Positions 37,817-50,061 are shown, numbered from the stretch's first letter. The stretch: 64,000 bases of DNA from Haberlea rhodopensis (GCA_907163345.1 CAJQUN010000004.1:10011235-10075234), one strand, 5' to 3'. The notes: generated from the letters alone by a model not told the origin. Numbers and translations: made by a program.

Positions 37817-38345
37817 TTATATAGATATCAAGAAAATTATTTGGAAGTGGACTATGAGTCTACTAGCATTGGGAACACTCCTTTTGAGGCGTTGTACTAT
37901 AGCAAACGTAGCCGGAGGCATAGGTTTTTTCTCAACGGGGACCGTGTGCGACTTATTCAGGCTCTGATAAAAATTCCTAGGATTTCTACAAAATGATATC
38001 TCGTTCGATTTCCTTAAGCATGATATCTGTTGATAACTTAACGGTGCCAGTGTGTGTAACAAGTATGATGAAGTTATTTGGCAACATTATTGCAGAAGAT
38101 ATTTGTTTGTACGAAGAGAATGAGGATATTCTGTAATATATCACATATGTGACGAGTAGCTCCTGAGTTTAGGATCCAATTTAATCGATGGACTGAATTA
38201 AAAGAATTAGACAAGGAATGAATACCATTAAAACAAGAGACAGTAGGTTCTTGCTGCTATGATTCCAGAGCTGTAACATTCCCCACTTGGAGTTGAGAAC
38301 TTATGAAAGCAATAAGTTGCTTGCACTGATTCTGAGTCTAGGTCT
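37817..38345 (-). pseudogene. Ty1-Copia gag-pol fragment
   Basis: On the minus strand, short frames separated by stops read WILNSGATRHIC (Copia protease motif with Asp changed to Asn) and then a GAG-pre-integrase-like region ending SLNKSHTVPVEKKPMP. No LTRs were identified around it. It is a dead fragment. Confidence 0.6.
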
Positions 38346-39551
38346 TTGGTGAATTGAGTGTGTAGAATCTCCATGACTCTAGCATGTTTGTGCACTTACC
38401 CTTAAAGAGTAACAATTTTTGGATGGGAATAGTCCATTTATCAGATATTGATCGTATCGTCTTTCAGACGGTCCAATTTGGATTCGAGGACCCTTTTCGA
38501 TCCCCAACTTCTTGAAGCTTTCGAGCAGGAGGTTATGATAAAATTTGTAATATATTTTTATTGGTTATTTCGTGATATTGATTGGGCTAAAAGTATAGAA
38601 AACCCAAAAATTAAAATGGAAGATACCCAAATGTTAGATAATCGAGGGAATGAAGCACAAAATTTATATTATAAGAATTGAAATAAATAATATAATGTTA
38701 AGACATTTTGATCAACTTATACAAGTGAACTGATCAAATTAACATACCACGTGATTAAACCAATTGAGACATATGTACGTAAAACTGAATCAATCGAACT
38801 GACTTTTGAAATTGAAACAAACAGAGAACCGAAGCAATAAACCTTGACGCTTACGATTCTTCATTGTACAGATTTTATGTTTTTAATGACCAAAAAAATG
38901 AATCTATCTACAGGCTCAGTTAGCACCATAATGACCAAAAAAATGAATATTACGTCACTGTTAAAACTACCACTCGTGAGTGCACAAATGTAATTATCGA
39001 GGCTTCCGGCCTTATCCGGAGTGGTAAAACTTATTTTCGGGACGATTTGAGTTTGAGTCGTGCTGTGCGCCGTAACGATCATTTAAAAAAAAAAAACAAT
39101 CCTTGGGCTTGATCACAATAAGTATGTAGATTTTCTTTTTCCTTTTCATTTAATCTTCTTGAGAGAGCAAGTACAGCATAAACGTTCAAATAATCTTTTG
39201 CAGCTTAGAAACAGCAAAACTTAAAACAGAAGAGACTACACAATATGATCCAAATAAGTAGACATGTTTTCCAAAGAACACTTGCAAGCAATTTGTTTTA
39301 TGTTACACACAACAATATATAAAATCAAAGGTCAATTACACAATTCCATGTCATGAAATTTGAAAATATTACTCCTTACTAATACAATGCAACATTCTTG
39401 AGATCAACGGACAGACATTCGAAACCGAAACAATTTTTTTGCCAACAAAATTTTGCTAAATTGGGAAGAAATGTTAAAAGCAGCTGCTAGTATCCGCCTT
39501 CTGTCTTCGATGGTTTTCTTTCAAAAAATACAACTATACCATTCGAAGGCT
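38346..39551. other. Intergenic region with a possible SINE scrap
   Basis: Downstream flank of NUP1, including its likely 3' UTR near 39400-39551. A segment at about 38998-39100 has an A-box-like CCGGAGTGGTAAAAC, a B-box-like GAGTTTGAGTCG and an A-run of 12, and may be a small SINE on the plus strand; no target duplication was found. Confidence 0.35.
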
Positions 39552-42500
39552 TCACTTCTTCCGGTTCTTATTTCTATTTACTTTGACAAACTTTCGACTC
39601 GACTCCTCAGCACGACCACTCCCCAGTGAGAAACTACCACCAGTATTGAATTCTAGGCTACCTGAAGCCTGAAAGGGATTGACAAACTTTCGACTCGACT
39701 TGTCAGCACCACCACTCCCCAGTGAGAAACTACAACTAGTATTGAATCCTAGGCTACCTGAAGCCTGAAAGGGAGACGCTGCAAACCTAGAATGTCCATT
39801 ACCAAATATCGGTTGGTTAAGGGATGCAGAGGGTAAAGAGAATGCAGGAGATGACGATGTCGAAAATGGAAAAAAGGGGCTGGATGATGGACCAGACTGT
39901 GAATTAAACATCGTGGATGTAGCATTTGCAGGACCAAGGGTAGAAGACGATGCGCCAAATGAAAATATACTAGATGGAGAGGAAGTAGTAAATGTTGAAC
40001 TAAAGACCAAAGGCTTGGGACTTTCCCAAGTAGAACCAAATATGTTTGATGCTGCTGATGTGGAAGCCGAAGAGCTAGCACCAAAATTAAACATGCCAGA
40101 TTTGCCAATGCTCGAAATGCTAGCACTGCTAGTAACTGAAGTAGCCATGGAATTACCACCATAATTGACTACTGGGGGAGTGACTACCAACCTGATTGAG
40201 TTTTCTGACTTACATTCTGACTTTTCACTGACTGATTTGAAAGGCAAGGGAGTACTGTCAACAGTTTTAGAGTTCAATCTGAACAAGAGAACGGAGTCAT
40301 CAGTTCCGTTTGGTTTGTCAAACAAAATGACTGACTCAGAAAGAACATCTGATTGGATTGCTACATTTTCTTTCTCTGAAGAAGACAGAGAAATGCCATT
40401 GTTTCCTGTTCCAATCATGAGAGTGCTAGGATTACTGCTTTCGGTTGTTCTACTTAATACAACAGGCAACTTCACTTCTGGTTGAATAGTAGTTTTCACA
40501 AGTTTGGGTTCTTGCGCATCAGGTGGTCCTCTCCCTTCTGCCAAAGGTCTAGTTGCAAGCCCGTAACAGTGTTCATCATCATCCAGCTCCAAAAAATCCT
40601 ATAAACACAGCCATAAATTAAAGTCCATGTTTGGACAAAAAAATATAAAATAAATTGAAAACTGTTCTCTTGCTTCAGCCATTGGAATTAAGACAGATTT
40701 ACTCGAGGCAGACAAATATGCACAATTCACCATCCAGCCATAATGCCCAAAATCACAAACATAAACTAAAATTGCGCTGTAAAATGAATTCCAAAGTGTA
40801 ACAGCAAGCAATTCAAATGAAACTAAAGAGACAAATGCAGACCAAAGAATCATTTCTACAAAAGTTCAAGGAAACAACACCTACCTCTTGTGCACTCATC
40901 CTAAATGCTCTCTTAGTTTAAGGATGTTCAGATACACTATTTTTTACTGCAGAATCAGCAGTTTCATTACTGGGGCCAGGAACTGTAGAGGACTCAACAA
41001 AATCATACTTCCCTACAGGATTCGACATGTCTAGACAATTACAGATTCTTTAGGACCATTTTCCTCTACCTTTCCAGGCTTCGGAAGAGTAGAATCTTGG
41101 TCATGAGATAAAGCGGGATCAGACCTATTCTCCAACTTGTGATCATCCTGAACAGCCAGCAGCAACTTTGAAGAATCCACATTGTCCATGCTCCTGAGTT
41201 TTTTCATGAAGCATACTTGGTGTCAATCTAAAATTGTGTTTCTCCAGCACAATGGCCTGCTTGGATTCAGATGACTTTTCCTTTGGAGTCAACTTGCTGC
41301 AAAATTCTTGCAGCAACCTCACTCATGGTCGAATAAGAAAAGAAATTTTGGGCGGCAAAATTTTTTTGAATGATACGAAGGGTTATAAAAAAAAATTGGC
41401 GACGCAAAATTTTTTTTTTTAAAAAACATAAGGGAAATTTTTTTTTCTATTGGGGGGTGCTGGCGCCCCCCTAGTCTGCCCCCCTGACCTCACTGGATTT
41501 GGAAGAGACACAAGTATAATTGGTACTTGGAATGCATTCATCCTCATTCTGCAGCCTATTTTTCTGTTCAACAACTGAAGGAAAGCTTTTGCTTTGAAGA
41601 CACCAGCGCGTGATAAGAACCACTTTCCACTCCATGTGATATTACAGGAATTTTAGAAGCTAATAGATTAGGTTTCTGCCTGAGTCTCCGCATGGACCAA
41701 CCGACCCAGGATCATCATCTAAGACAGATCTCCTACGTTTCAATCTCTGATACACAATTTGGCAACATAATAAATGAAAAAAAATTACGTAAGAATCAAG
41801 CTCTAAACTTCAAGATATTGAAAATAAAAAATCTACCATTGACTTGGCCTCAAATTTTTCATTTTGATCAACTAGAGAAAGAGATGACGAGGGTAACGAC
41901 AATCCACAATAGCAATTATTGGCTGATCCAATTTCCTAAAACTGACCAAAGGAGAAAAATTAACTCCAAAAAATTATACTTTAATTTTGAAGATGAAAAT
42001 AAGACATGAACCTTTTTAATGGAAAGTGGATGAACTCTAGAATATGGGGTGCGAGCCATGTTGTAAATTGTCGATTTGCCTCTAGATTTTGGGGTTATAA
42101 AACCATATTTTTGGATCACCAAGGAAAACAAAAGTTGTCATATTCAATGACATGTTGGGAGATTTTGAAGCAAAAAACACATTAAAAAGCGCTCCTGCAT
42201 CTTCTCTACGTACTTGATTGCGAGTCCCTAAGTTTGATGGTGACACTTTAGAAGGTCTACTGCCCATGTAAGCTTTTGCAAGTTCAGCTTATCATCCCCA
42301 ACGATCTGGAGAGATTTGTAAGATCAAACATTTGTCGTTTTACCCAAAGTTATAGCTGATTGGTAATGGTGCAACTCAAATCTTTTAAATTATACAGTAG
42401 CACAAGCACCACGTTTCGATCGATTACATAGCAATGTCAATTGTTGTACCCCAGCAATCCCCTCCCAATAATTGCACTTCTTGCAACTCGTGGGAATCGA

Positions 42501-45500
42501 ACACGTGACATTGACTCTGATACCAATTGTAGGATCAAGCACTTGCCGCTTTACCAAAAGCTATAGTTGATGTTAACGGTGCAATTCAAATCTTTTAAAC
42601 TGTACAGCAGCACAAGCACCACGTTTCGATCGATCACATAACAAGGACAATTGTTGTACCCCAACATATTTTTTTTTTCTCATTTTGCTATCTAAAATCC
42701 TTGAAGATGCTACAACATAACTATAAACATCATCAAGAAACACAAGCACAAAAGACAACAGAGTGTACCGAGGGGTGTGGTATTTGATTTACTCTTGAAT
42801 TTATAATAGAAGATGATCTAACTCTACGCGATCTATCCCCCTCCTGCATATGTTCTTCTGATGGACTATTTGCAAATGGCTGATGCCTTTCAAAATCTGG
42901 TGCTCCTCCTCCACTTCTTTTGGGACCAACGCTGGGTGAAAATTCTACAGCCGCCCTTGATCGCAATAGTCCTGTCAGGTGGTCGATCTGATACCTGCAA
43001 GCAAAGTATATTTTTTTCTAAAAAGTCAATTAAAAAAAATCATGTGTAAAAGACTAACTTAAGCACTGTATATTAAAGATTATAACTTCTACAGTTGCAT
43101 AGATAGAATGATAGCATTAAATCGTCAAATTGTAAAAAAAGTTAATTCTCGGGAACTACATTGAAACAATTAGTTACAATAAATTGACATCCCATATCAG
43201 CAGCAGCCATTTCATTTCAATACAAAGGCAGATAATTTCCACGTGGTCAATGTTTGCGGCATATAACAGTTGTGGGATCTCAAGAAGAAATTTTCAATAA
43301 CTTGATATAGGACAACGATCAATAACATTTACACCGTCCCATCTACGAGATCAATGCACATACGAATGCAACATTTCCAACAAACATAGACAACTTGCGA
43401 GACAATCCAACATGAATGACAAAAAAATCTTTCAAGACTTTTACCTGCTGAAAGTCATCTGCTTCAGCAATTGCTCGAGCTCAGAGATTCCATCATCAGC
43501 TGAACTATGCAGCGGCTGGCTGCTAGTACCACCTCCGGACTTGAGCACATGACACTAAATATTCAACAATTGACACAAAAATGGACAAGACTAAACGATT
43601 TGATACAAATATTGAAATCCATAGATATAGGACAAATGGAACTAATGGTGGACGGAAAATGATAGGCTGGTTGAAAACACTGAAAATATAAGTGCCAGAT
43701 CTAATATGTTCCCCTTACAAACAAAGTACAACCAAAGATCCAACATGGATTGCTCTCATATACATTTTTCCTCATAATAGCTTCATAGGAATATTTACAC
43801 TCTTTACATAAGTTATATGATGTTTCATTTATCCAAGCTCTTAGCATGGAGACCTATTGAAAAGCACAAAAGTTGCTTCCTACGACTATATCACCTCTTG
43901 ACAAACTACAGAGAGGACATGAATTTGGATGGTAAAATCTTGTTCTCTATTCATTCATATTGGGTCTATTTATAATACAAATTACAAGATGATAATTAGG
44001 AAATTAACAAACTAATTACAGTAACTATATACAAGACTAATGGCATGACATGAGGAATCATTGATTCCTAAATTGTGCTGGCTAATAGCGTGAAATGAGG
44101 AATCATTGTGCTGTCATTTATACGTGTAACATCCCCCTCAAATTGATGATGGGATATGTGAAAGCATCAATTTGTTGACAAGAAAATCATGGAGTTGGCG
44201 AGAAAGAGCTTTGGTGAATATATCAGCAGTCTGAAAAGCTGACGGGGTATGTGGTAGAGTGATGGCATTATCATCATAAGCTTCACGTATATAGTGGCAA
44301 TCCACCTAAATATGCTTAGTCCGCTCGTTATACACTGGATTAACCGTGGTTCGAACAGCACTTGTATTGTCAACATGAAGAGAAGTAGGATTAACTTGAC
44401 CGAAGCCGAGTTCAGCCAATAAACGACGTAGCCATACAATCTCAGAACAAGCTGAGGACATCCATCTATATTCGGATTCCGTGGAAGATTTTGACACCCG
44501 GTCTTGTTTCTTACTTTTCCACGAGATCAGCGCAAAACCAAGGAATATACACCAACCAGAAACTGATCTTCGATTGTTCGGACACCCCACCCAATCTGCA
44601 TCACTGTAAGCAATGAGCTCAACCGGCAAGTTGACTGGAAAGAAGAGTCCACGACTAGAGGTACCCTTCAAGTAGCGAATAATGCGATGAACAGCTGTGA
44701 GATTGAGATGCCGGGGAGCTTGCATAAACTGACTAACTTGTTGAACAGCAAAAGAGATGTCAGGACGAGTAATCGTCAGATAGTTGAGACTCCCAACTAA
44801 TTGACGATACATTGAAGGATCCGATAGGAACTCGCCCTCATCATTATGATATTTCACATTGACCTCTAAAGGAGTGTCAGCGGTGCAGCCATGTTGAAGA
44901 CCTGCCAAGGAGATCAAATCTTGGGTGCAAGATCGTGCAAGTGGGATTAGACAACACCTCAAGACCCAAAACGTATTGCAACGGACCCAAATCCTTCATA
45001 TGGAACGAACTCTGAAGATTCTTCTGTAACTCAGAGATCAAAATTGGGTTGTTTCCTGTGATAACAATATCGTCGACATACACCAAAAGAAGAACAATGC
45101 CATTAGATGTCTTGCAGAAAAATAATGAGGAATCATACTGACTTTGGATAAAGGAGAGTCGAAGAAGTGTTGTACGAAATTTATCAAACCAAGCACGGGG
45201 AGCTTGCTTCAAACCATAGAGAGACTGTCTAAGCTTACAAACAGTCGAGGAAGGTGTAGAAAACATCCCTGGTGGAGAAGTCATATAAATTTCTTCCGTA
45301 AGATCACCATGTAAAAAGGCATTTTTGACATCCATTTGATGCAAATGCCAGTTTTGAGAAGCTGCAATCGCAAGAACAAGACGAACAGTAGTCATTTTAG
45401 CGACTGGTGCAAATGTTTCATCGTAGTCTACCCCATACTCTTAATGGTTGCCTTTTGCTACTAATCGAGCTTTGTAACGTTCAAGGGACCATCAGACTTC

Positions 45501-48500
45501 AACTTTACCGAGTATACCCACTTAGAAACAATTGGCTTAACTCCCGTAGGACAAGGAACGAGATCCCAAGTGTTATTTTCCAACAGAGCTTGAAGTTCCT
45601 TATCCATTGCTTTCACCCAACAAGCTTGCTTAGTAGCCTGTGAATAAGATGTAGGAACAACAATGTTTGCTAAAGTGGCAGATAAACCATACGTAGCAGG
45701 AGGACGAGTGTGGCGTGAGGAACGATGAAGAGCAACTTGTCCAGTGATGGATCAGGATCGGGAAGAAGCGATGATGGTGGTGGTAGTCGTCGCTGATAGA
45801 CAATGCCAGGTTTGAATCGTTCAGTGGAAGACACAATATCATCAAAGCTAGGAAGTAATATGTGATCAGGAGAAGGAGCATGATGCTGAAAGTAGTACTG
45901 ATTTTCAAAGAAAGTGACATTTCGAGAAATACGCATTCGTTTGGAGACTGCATCGTAACACACATATCCCTTATGAGTAGTATTATAGCCCATGAAAGCA
46001 CACCTGACAGACTGAGCAGAAAGTTTGTGACGTTCGTGATGGGGTAAGTGAACAAAACACGTACTACCAAAGGTATGTAGAGGATGGTAGTCTGGATGTG
46101 TGCCATGCAAACGGAAGTACGATGACTCAAAGTTCAAGGACTTAGAAGGGAGACGATTAATGAGATAGACTGCCGTAGATAGAGCTTCAACCCAAAAGGT
46201 AGGGGGCACCGGAGATTCTAAGAGTAAGGTACGAACCATATCTAAAAAGTGACGATTTTTACGTTCTGCCAGGCGGTTTGTTGAGGGGTATATGGACATG
46301 AGCGTTGGGAAACAATGCCTTTCTGTTGCAAGAAAGCCTGAAAGGCATGAGACATATATTCGCTTCCATTGTCAAAACGAAGACACTTAATCGTGGTGGA
46401 AAACTGTGTTGCAAAATATTCTTCAAAAGTCCCAAAAAAACCGTAAGAAGTTCAGTCTTAGAACGAAGGAAATATACCCAAGTAAAGCGACTAAAATCAT
46501 AAATGAAAGTTACAAAATACTTGTAATTAGCATGTGATGGAACAGGAGAAATACCCCAAATATCACTATGAATGAGTTCAAAACAGGCATGAGCACGACT
46601 ACCATGATGCGGAAAAGGTGAAATCTTACTTTTGTCAAGTTTGCAAGTTGAACTTAATAAGGTAGGATTAGACATCGAAGTTTTATTTCCCAAAAAACCA
46701 TTATTCATTAAATGCGACAAAACAACATTATTGGGATGAACCAAACGTTTATGCCAACTAGCAGGAGTATTCGGAACGGTAAAGCAAGATAGAGATAAAC
46801 TAGGTGAATTTGTAAACTGCAGAGGAAACAAGCGTCCGACTTTAGGTCCCCGTGTCATCACCTTCCCCGATACCTGATCCTGCACAAGACAACCATCATG
46901 TGAGAAATTTACAGTGCAATTATTGTCAACCAACTAACCAACTGAGATCAAACTAGTGGATAGCCCAGGAGATACAAATGTATCTTTAAATGAAGAGTTA
47001 ATATCACCGACATGTGTAATCGGAAGAGTATGGCCATTAGCTATCTGAATGTGTTGATTACCAATATATTTGCGAATGTTGCTCAAATGATTAGGTAACC
47101 CAGTCATATGGTTTGACGCACCGGAATCTACAAACCAAGGAGATGACACATTCTTACCGCTGCCTTGGAGCCCAAGAGCAGAAAAGGCTGAAATAATCAT
47201 TTGTTGTACCACATCCTGTGTAACAATAGGCGAAGTGGTGGCTGGAGTGGTGTCAGAAGGTGAATGTCCCGAAGAAGTCGCGGAAGCAGCGGCCGAAATG
47301 GCCTTGACACGTCGATTCTGGGGACGAGTAGGACAGTCGGCAATGATGAGATCCTTTTGTTTACAGTAATTGCAAAATTTCTTATTGCAATGGCGAGCAA
47401 TATGGCCAAAACCTTTACAGCTATAACACTGGGTGGAGCTCTTTCCTTGTGGTTTTCCTGCGCAGCGTAGGCAACGTTGACAATTTCAGAAGTTGGCATA
47501 GACGAACCAAGAATAGCATGAGTAGCCAAACGTTGTTCCTCGCGCACAAGCTCACCAAAACATATATCTAAAGATGGAACTGGGTCTCGGTTCAATAAAC
47601 CAGCCCGAGTAGTCTCATATTCAGGATGGAGTTTCATGAGGAATTGATCGCGTTGGCTTACCGCGTGAACTTCAGGAATTGCAGGAAGAGCTTCTTTGGA
47701 TAAATGTGCATATATAATGTCAGTATATTCACTCCAGAGATTGAGAAATCCCAAGTAATATTGTTCCATGGTCAGATTTCCATGCGAGTAATTAGCAATC
47801 TCCAGTTCGAGTTGAAATCGGCGGGCGGTGTTGTCCTGATAATAAACCCGCTTAAGATAATTCCACAGCCTTTGAAGTAGTAAAACATCGCATTGTTGAT
47901 CATATGAGCATCAATGGATCCAAGAATCCATGAAATTATCCGAGCATCATTTGTCTCCCATTTTGCCAGTTCTTTGTCTGTGTCTGGCACAGAAGTAGAA
48001 CCGGTAATATGGCCCCAAAGTTCCTGTCCTTTAAGGAACATCTGAAATTGAAATTCCCAAGCTGCATAATTTTTTCCATTGAATTTAATAGAGCACAGTT
48101 CAGTAGTCATGATGGGAGCAGGGAACAAATTCAATAACAAAAGCCCACAACAAAAATCTAAGAGCAAAGGCCCACTCAAAGACGAAGAGCGATGGGTAAG
48201 GTTATTAGCAAACCCACAAGCGCTCAAGCAAAGACCCAGAAACCCCAAAATCGAAAAAAAATCAGAAGACCAAGATCGAGAAAAAAAATTTTTGATCTTT
48301 AGAAAACCCACGAGCGCCTCAATCCAAAATCAGAAATCCAAGATCGAAAAAAAAAAAACGAATTTCCCGACACAAAGAAGAGGAGACGCGAAACCGACGC
48401 AGAGGACAAAGATCGAAACAAAAATTCTGATCGCGATGCAGATGATATCGAGAAAGTGATGCAGAATTTGAAAAAAAAATTCCCGATTGCTTGGAACAAG

Positions 48501-50061
48501 ACGGACAAAATGCGAAAATTTCATAGGCGTGGCTCTGACACCATGACAAACTACAGAGAGGACATGAATTTGGATGGTAAAATCTTGTTCTCTATTCATT
48601 CATATACGGTCTATTTATAATACAAATCACAACATGATAATTAGGAAATTAACAAACTAATTACAGTAACTATATACAAGACTAATGGCATGAAATGGGG
48701 AATCATTGATTCCTATAATTGTGCTGGCTAATGGCGTAAAATGAGGAATCATTGTGCTGTCATTTATACGTGTAACACCTCTCCACTGATTGGATATGCT
48801 CAAACTCACCACGCACTCAATAGTTCAACAACATCAACAATTCTACTTCCCATTATTGCCAATTTGATTCTTTATGGTATGCAGTTACTAGAAATACACA
48901 ATTATCAGTTCAATTATCATAAAATAACTCCCGTACTTTCAGGTGAACCCATCTTAAAATATCTCCTTTTGTTCTAGAAGAATTTATCCAGGATACCATA
49001 AAGGAATAAGTATAGATAAAACTAGCTTGGATAATTTTCTGCAAATCCATGTTCTAGAAGATTTTGACAATTTATTCATAACAAGGTCACCGCAGCAGTA
49101 AAAAAGGAACTCCAGAACGCATTAGGAAACATGGATAACAATGTCTGACAATGATACAAACAAATGCCATTTAATAAATCTTAAAACAAAGATATGCGTA
49201 AACTTACCTCAGAAAATGCCACCTGAAGCTCATCACTCAAATCACAATTTACCTCTGTGCACATCCGAAGAAACGTGTCATCAGTCGACAAATTAGGTTT
49301 TCCTCATAAAATATTGTAAGTTCGTATTGGAAGATGTCTTATACTACACACTTCATGATCCAAACTTCGGTTAAATCGAATTAACTGACCGAAATGAATT
49401 AATTCAAAATTCGGTTTGGTTAATTTAGAACTTGGTTTCAATTTTTTAAAATATCTATTAAATCGATTCGGTTTCAGTTATTGATAAAGAAAATCGGTTA
49501 AAACCTATATATCTTTTAATACTATTGAACTTCTCTATGGGGCTTTGGGCTTTAGTCTTTGATAATTTACTAAATAAATGCTCTTGCACAGTTACCCATA
49601 AGAAAGCATCGATCTCTCATTCTCTTGCCGGTTGCCCTAGCTTTTGAATCAAGACTCATGATAATCGAAACTAAATTAAAATTCAAAACCAAGAAACCCT
49701 TAGCTATTCATACAACAGCATGAAAAAACTTGAAAATTAAATAATCCACTCAAAAAATGAAAAAGTCAACTCAGTAACCTGGTGCCTGCGGAGGTGGCGG
49801 GGTTAGGCGTTTGTGAAAAACTGAGGAGAAGCAGCAGTGGGCCCCATAGGACATAAGCTTGGAGGCAGGCTCCACCACGAGCTTCGCGAACAAGCCAGGG
49901 TTGTTACTGCTATTGTTAGGATTGCTGATTCGAGCAATGAGGGGACGATCGTACGGCGTCCGGAGGTGCGCTCTGCGGCAGGACTTCTTTCGAAACTTAC
50001 CTCCTGCTCCACCACCGCCGTATGTGGAGGCTGAAGCTCCGCCTTCAATAGACGTCGCCAT
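39552..50061 (-). CDS. NUP1: Nucleoporin NUP1/NUP136-like, many lesions as read
   Basis: Exons on the minus strand: 50061-49779, 49302-49208, 43554-43445, 42994-42769, about 42305-42012, about 41746-40885, and 40598-39552. The N-terminus (YGGGGAGGKFRKKSCRR, TPYDRP, KLVVEPASKLMSYGA) and the LLKQMTFSR|YQIDHLTGLLRSRAA junction match plant NUP1/NUP136, a nuclear-basket nucleoporin. The C-terminal exon is rich in FG and FxFG motifs and ends SSRKFVKVNRNKNRKK, the expected terminus. Exons 1-4 and 7 are intact. Exons 5 and 6 contain at least six single-base indels (near 42288, 42110, 41694, 41588, 41201 and 41040), a further frame change near 41290, an in-frame TAA at 40918-40920, and a 163-bp insertion at 41324-41486. 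Intron 2 holds a complete Copia element and intron 4 a TRIM. It is either a pseudogene or a real gene in badly corrected sequence. Confidence 0.85.
39584..39775 (-). repeat. In-frame 96-bp tandem duplication in the NUP1 last exon
   Basis: Two adjacent units of 96 bp (32 codons) encode NPFQASGSL-FNT--SFSLGSG and SSRKFV twice. The period keeps the frame and the final basic tail is present once. Confidence 0.9.
41316..41494. mobile_element. 163-bp insertion with 8-bp duplication inside NUP1 exon 6
   Basis: Sequence 41324-41486 interrupts coding sequence between ...SKSSEV and EVAARILQQ. It is flanked by acctcact at 41316-41323 and 41487-41494. It contains long T/A runs, two of ten or more, and ends in a GGGGGGTGCTGGCGCCCCCC palindrome. 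The 8-bp duplication fits a hAT-type non-autonomous insertion; the family is unknown to me. Confidence 0.7.
42317..42666 (-). mobile_element. TRIM retrotransposon (family 1) in NUP1 intron 4
   Basis: On the minus strand, a 139-bp LTR (42666-42528) starts TGTTGGGGTACAACAATTG and ends near CTACA. It is followed by a primer-binding site TGGTATCAGAGTC (42525-42513), complementary to initiator-Met tRNA, about 55 bp of internal sequence, a polypurine tract (GGGAGGGGA, near 42460), and a second LTR (42456-42317). There is no coding capacity. The LTRs differ at several sites, so it is not very recent. No 5-bp target duplication could be matched. Confidence 0.85.
43899..44131 (-). repeat. 3' LTR of the Copia element
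   Basis: 233 bp, about nine differences from the other LTR by eye, bounded by TG...CA on the minus strand. Confidence 0.92.
44150..48094 (-). pseudogene. Copia gag-pol, interrupted by frameshifts
   Basis: On the minus strand, frames in order: Gag from an ATG at 48094 (MTTELCSIKFNGKNYAAWEF) continuing from 47769; a CCHC zinc knuckle in a shifted frame near 47400; protease with WFVDSGASNHMTG near 47120; GAG-pre-integrase (WHKRLVHPN) and integrase from 46933; more integrase from 46299; reverse transcriptase 45395-44877 with LLVYVDDIVITG; and RNase H 44962-44306 (ELIAYSDADWVGC, STESEYRWMSS). At least four frame changes prevent one continuous polyprotein. Given the similar lesions in neighbouring host genes, some may be sequence errors. 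Confidence 0.88.
48544..48777 (-). repeat. 5' LTR of the Copia element
   Basis: 234 bp, followed on the minus strand by the primer-binding site. It should contain the element's promoter. Confidence 0.92.
48778..49207 (-). other. Rest of NUP1 intron 2
   Basis: About 430 bp between the Copia target duplication and exon 2. Nothing recognised. Confidence 0.5.
49365..49515. mobile_element. Fragment of a CGGTTAAACCGA-rich repeat in NUP1 intron 1
   Basis: Dense ttcggttaaatcgaa/aattcggtttggttaa motifs, like those in the element at 50214-50720. The ends are not intact. Confidence 0.5.

Larger units (their letters stand above)
43894..48782 (-). mobile_element. Full-length Ty1-Copia LTR retrotransposon in NUP1 intron 2
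   Basis: A complete element, 43899-48777, flanked by the 5-bp target duplication cctct (43894-43898, 48778-48782). It lies in the same orientation as the host gene. LTRs of 233 and 234 bp start TGTTACACGTATAAATG and end GTAGTTTGTCA. Next to the 5' LTR is a tRNA-iMet-like primer site, TGGTGTCAGAGCC, with one change from the usual TGGTATCAGAGCC. Next to the 3' LTR is a polypurine tract (TTTGAGGGGGA). Order of domains (Gag, protease, integrase, RT, RNase H) marks it as Copia. Confidence 0.93.

Noticed and set aside
44306..45395. Copia reverse transcriptase and RNase H ORFs as host genes
   Set aside because: They lie between matching LTRs with target duplications and belong to the retrotransposon.
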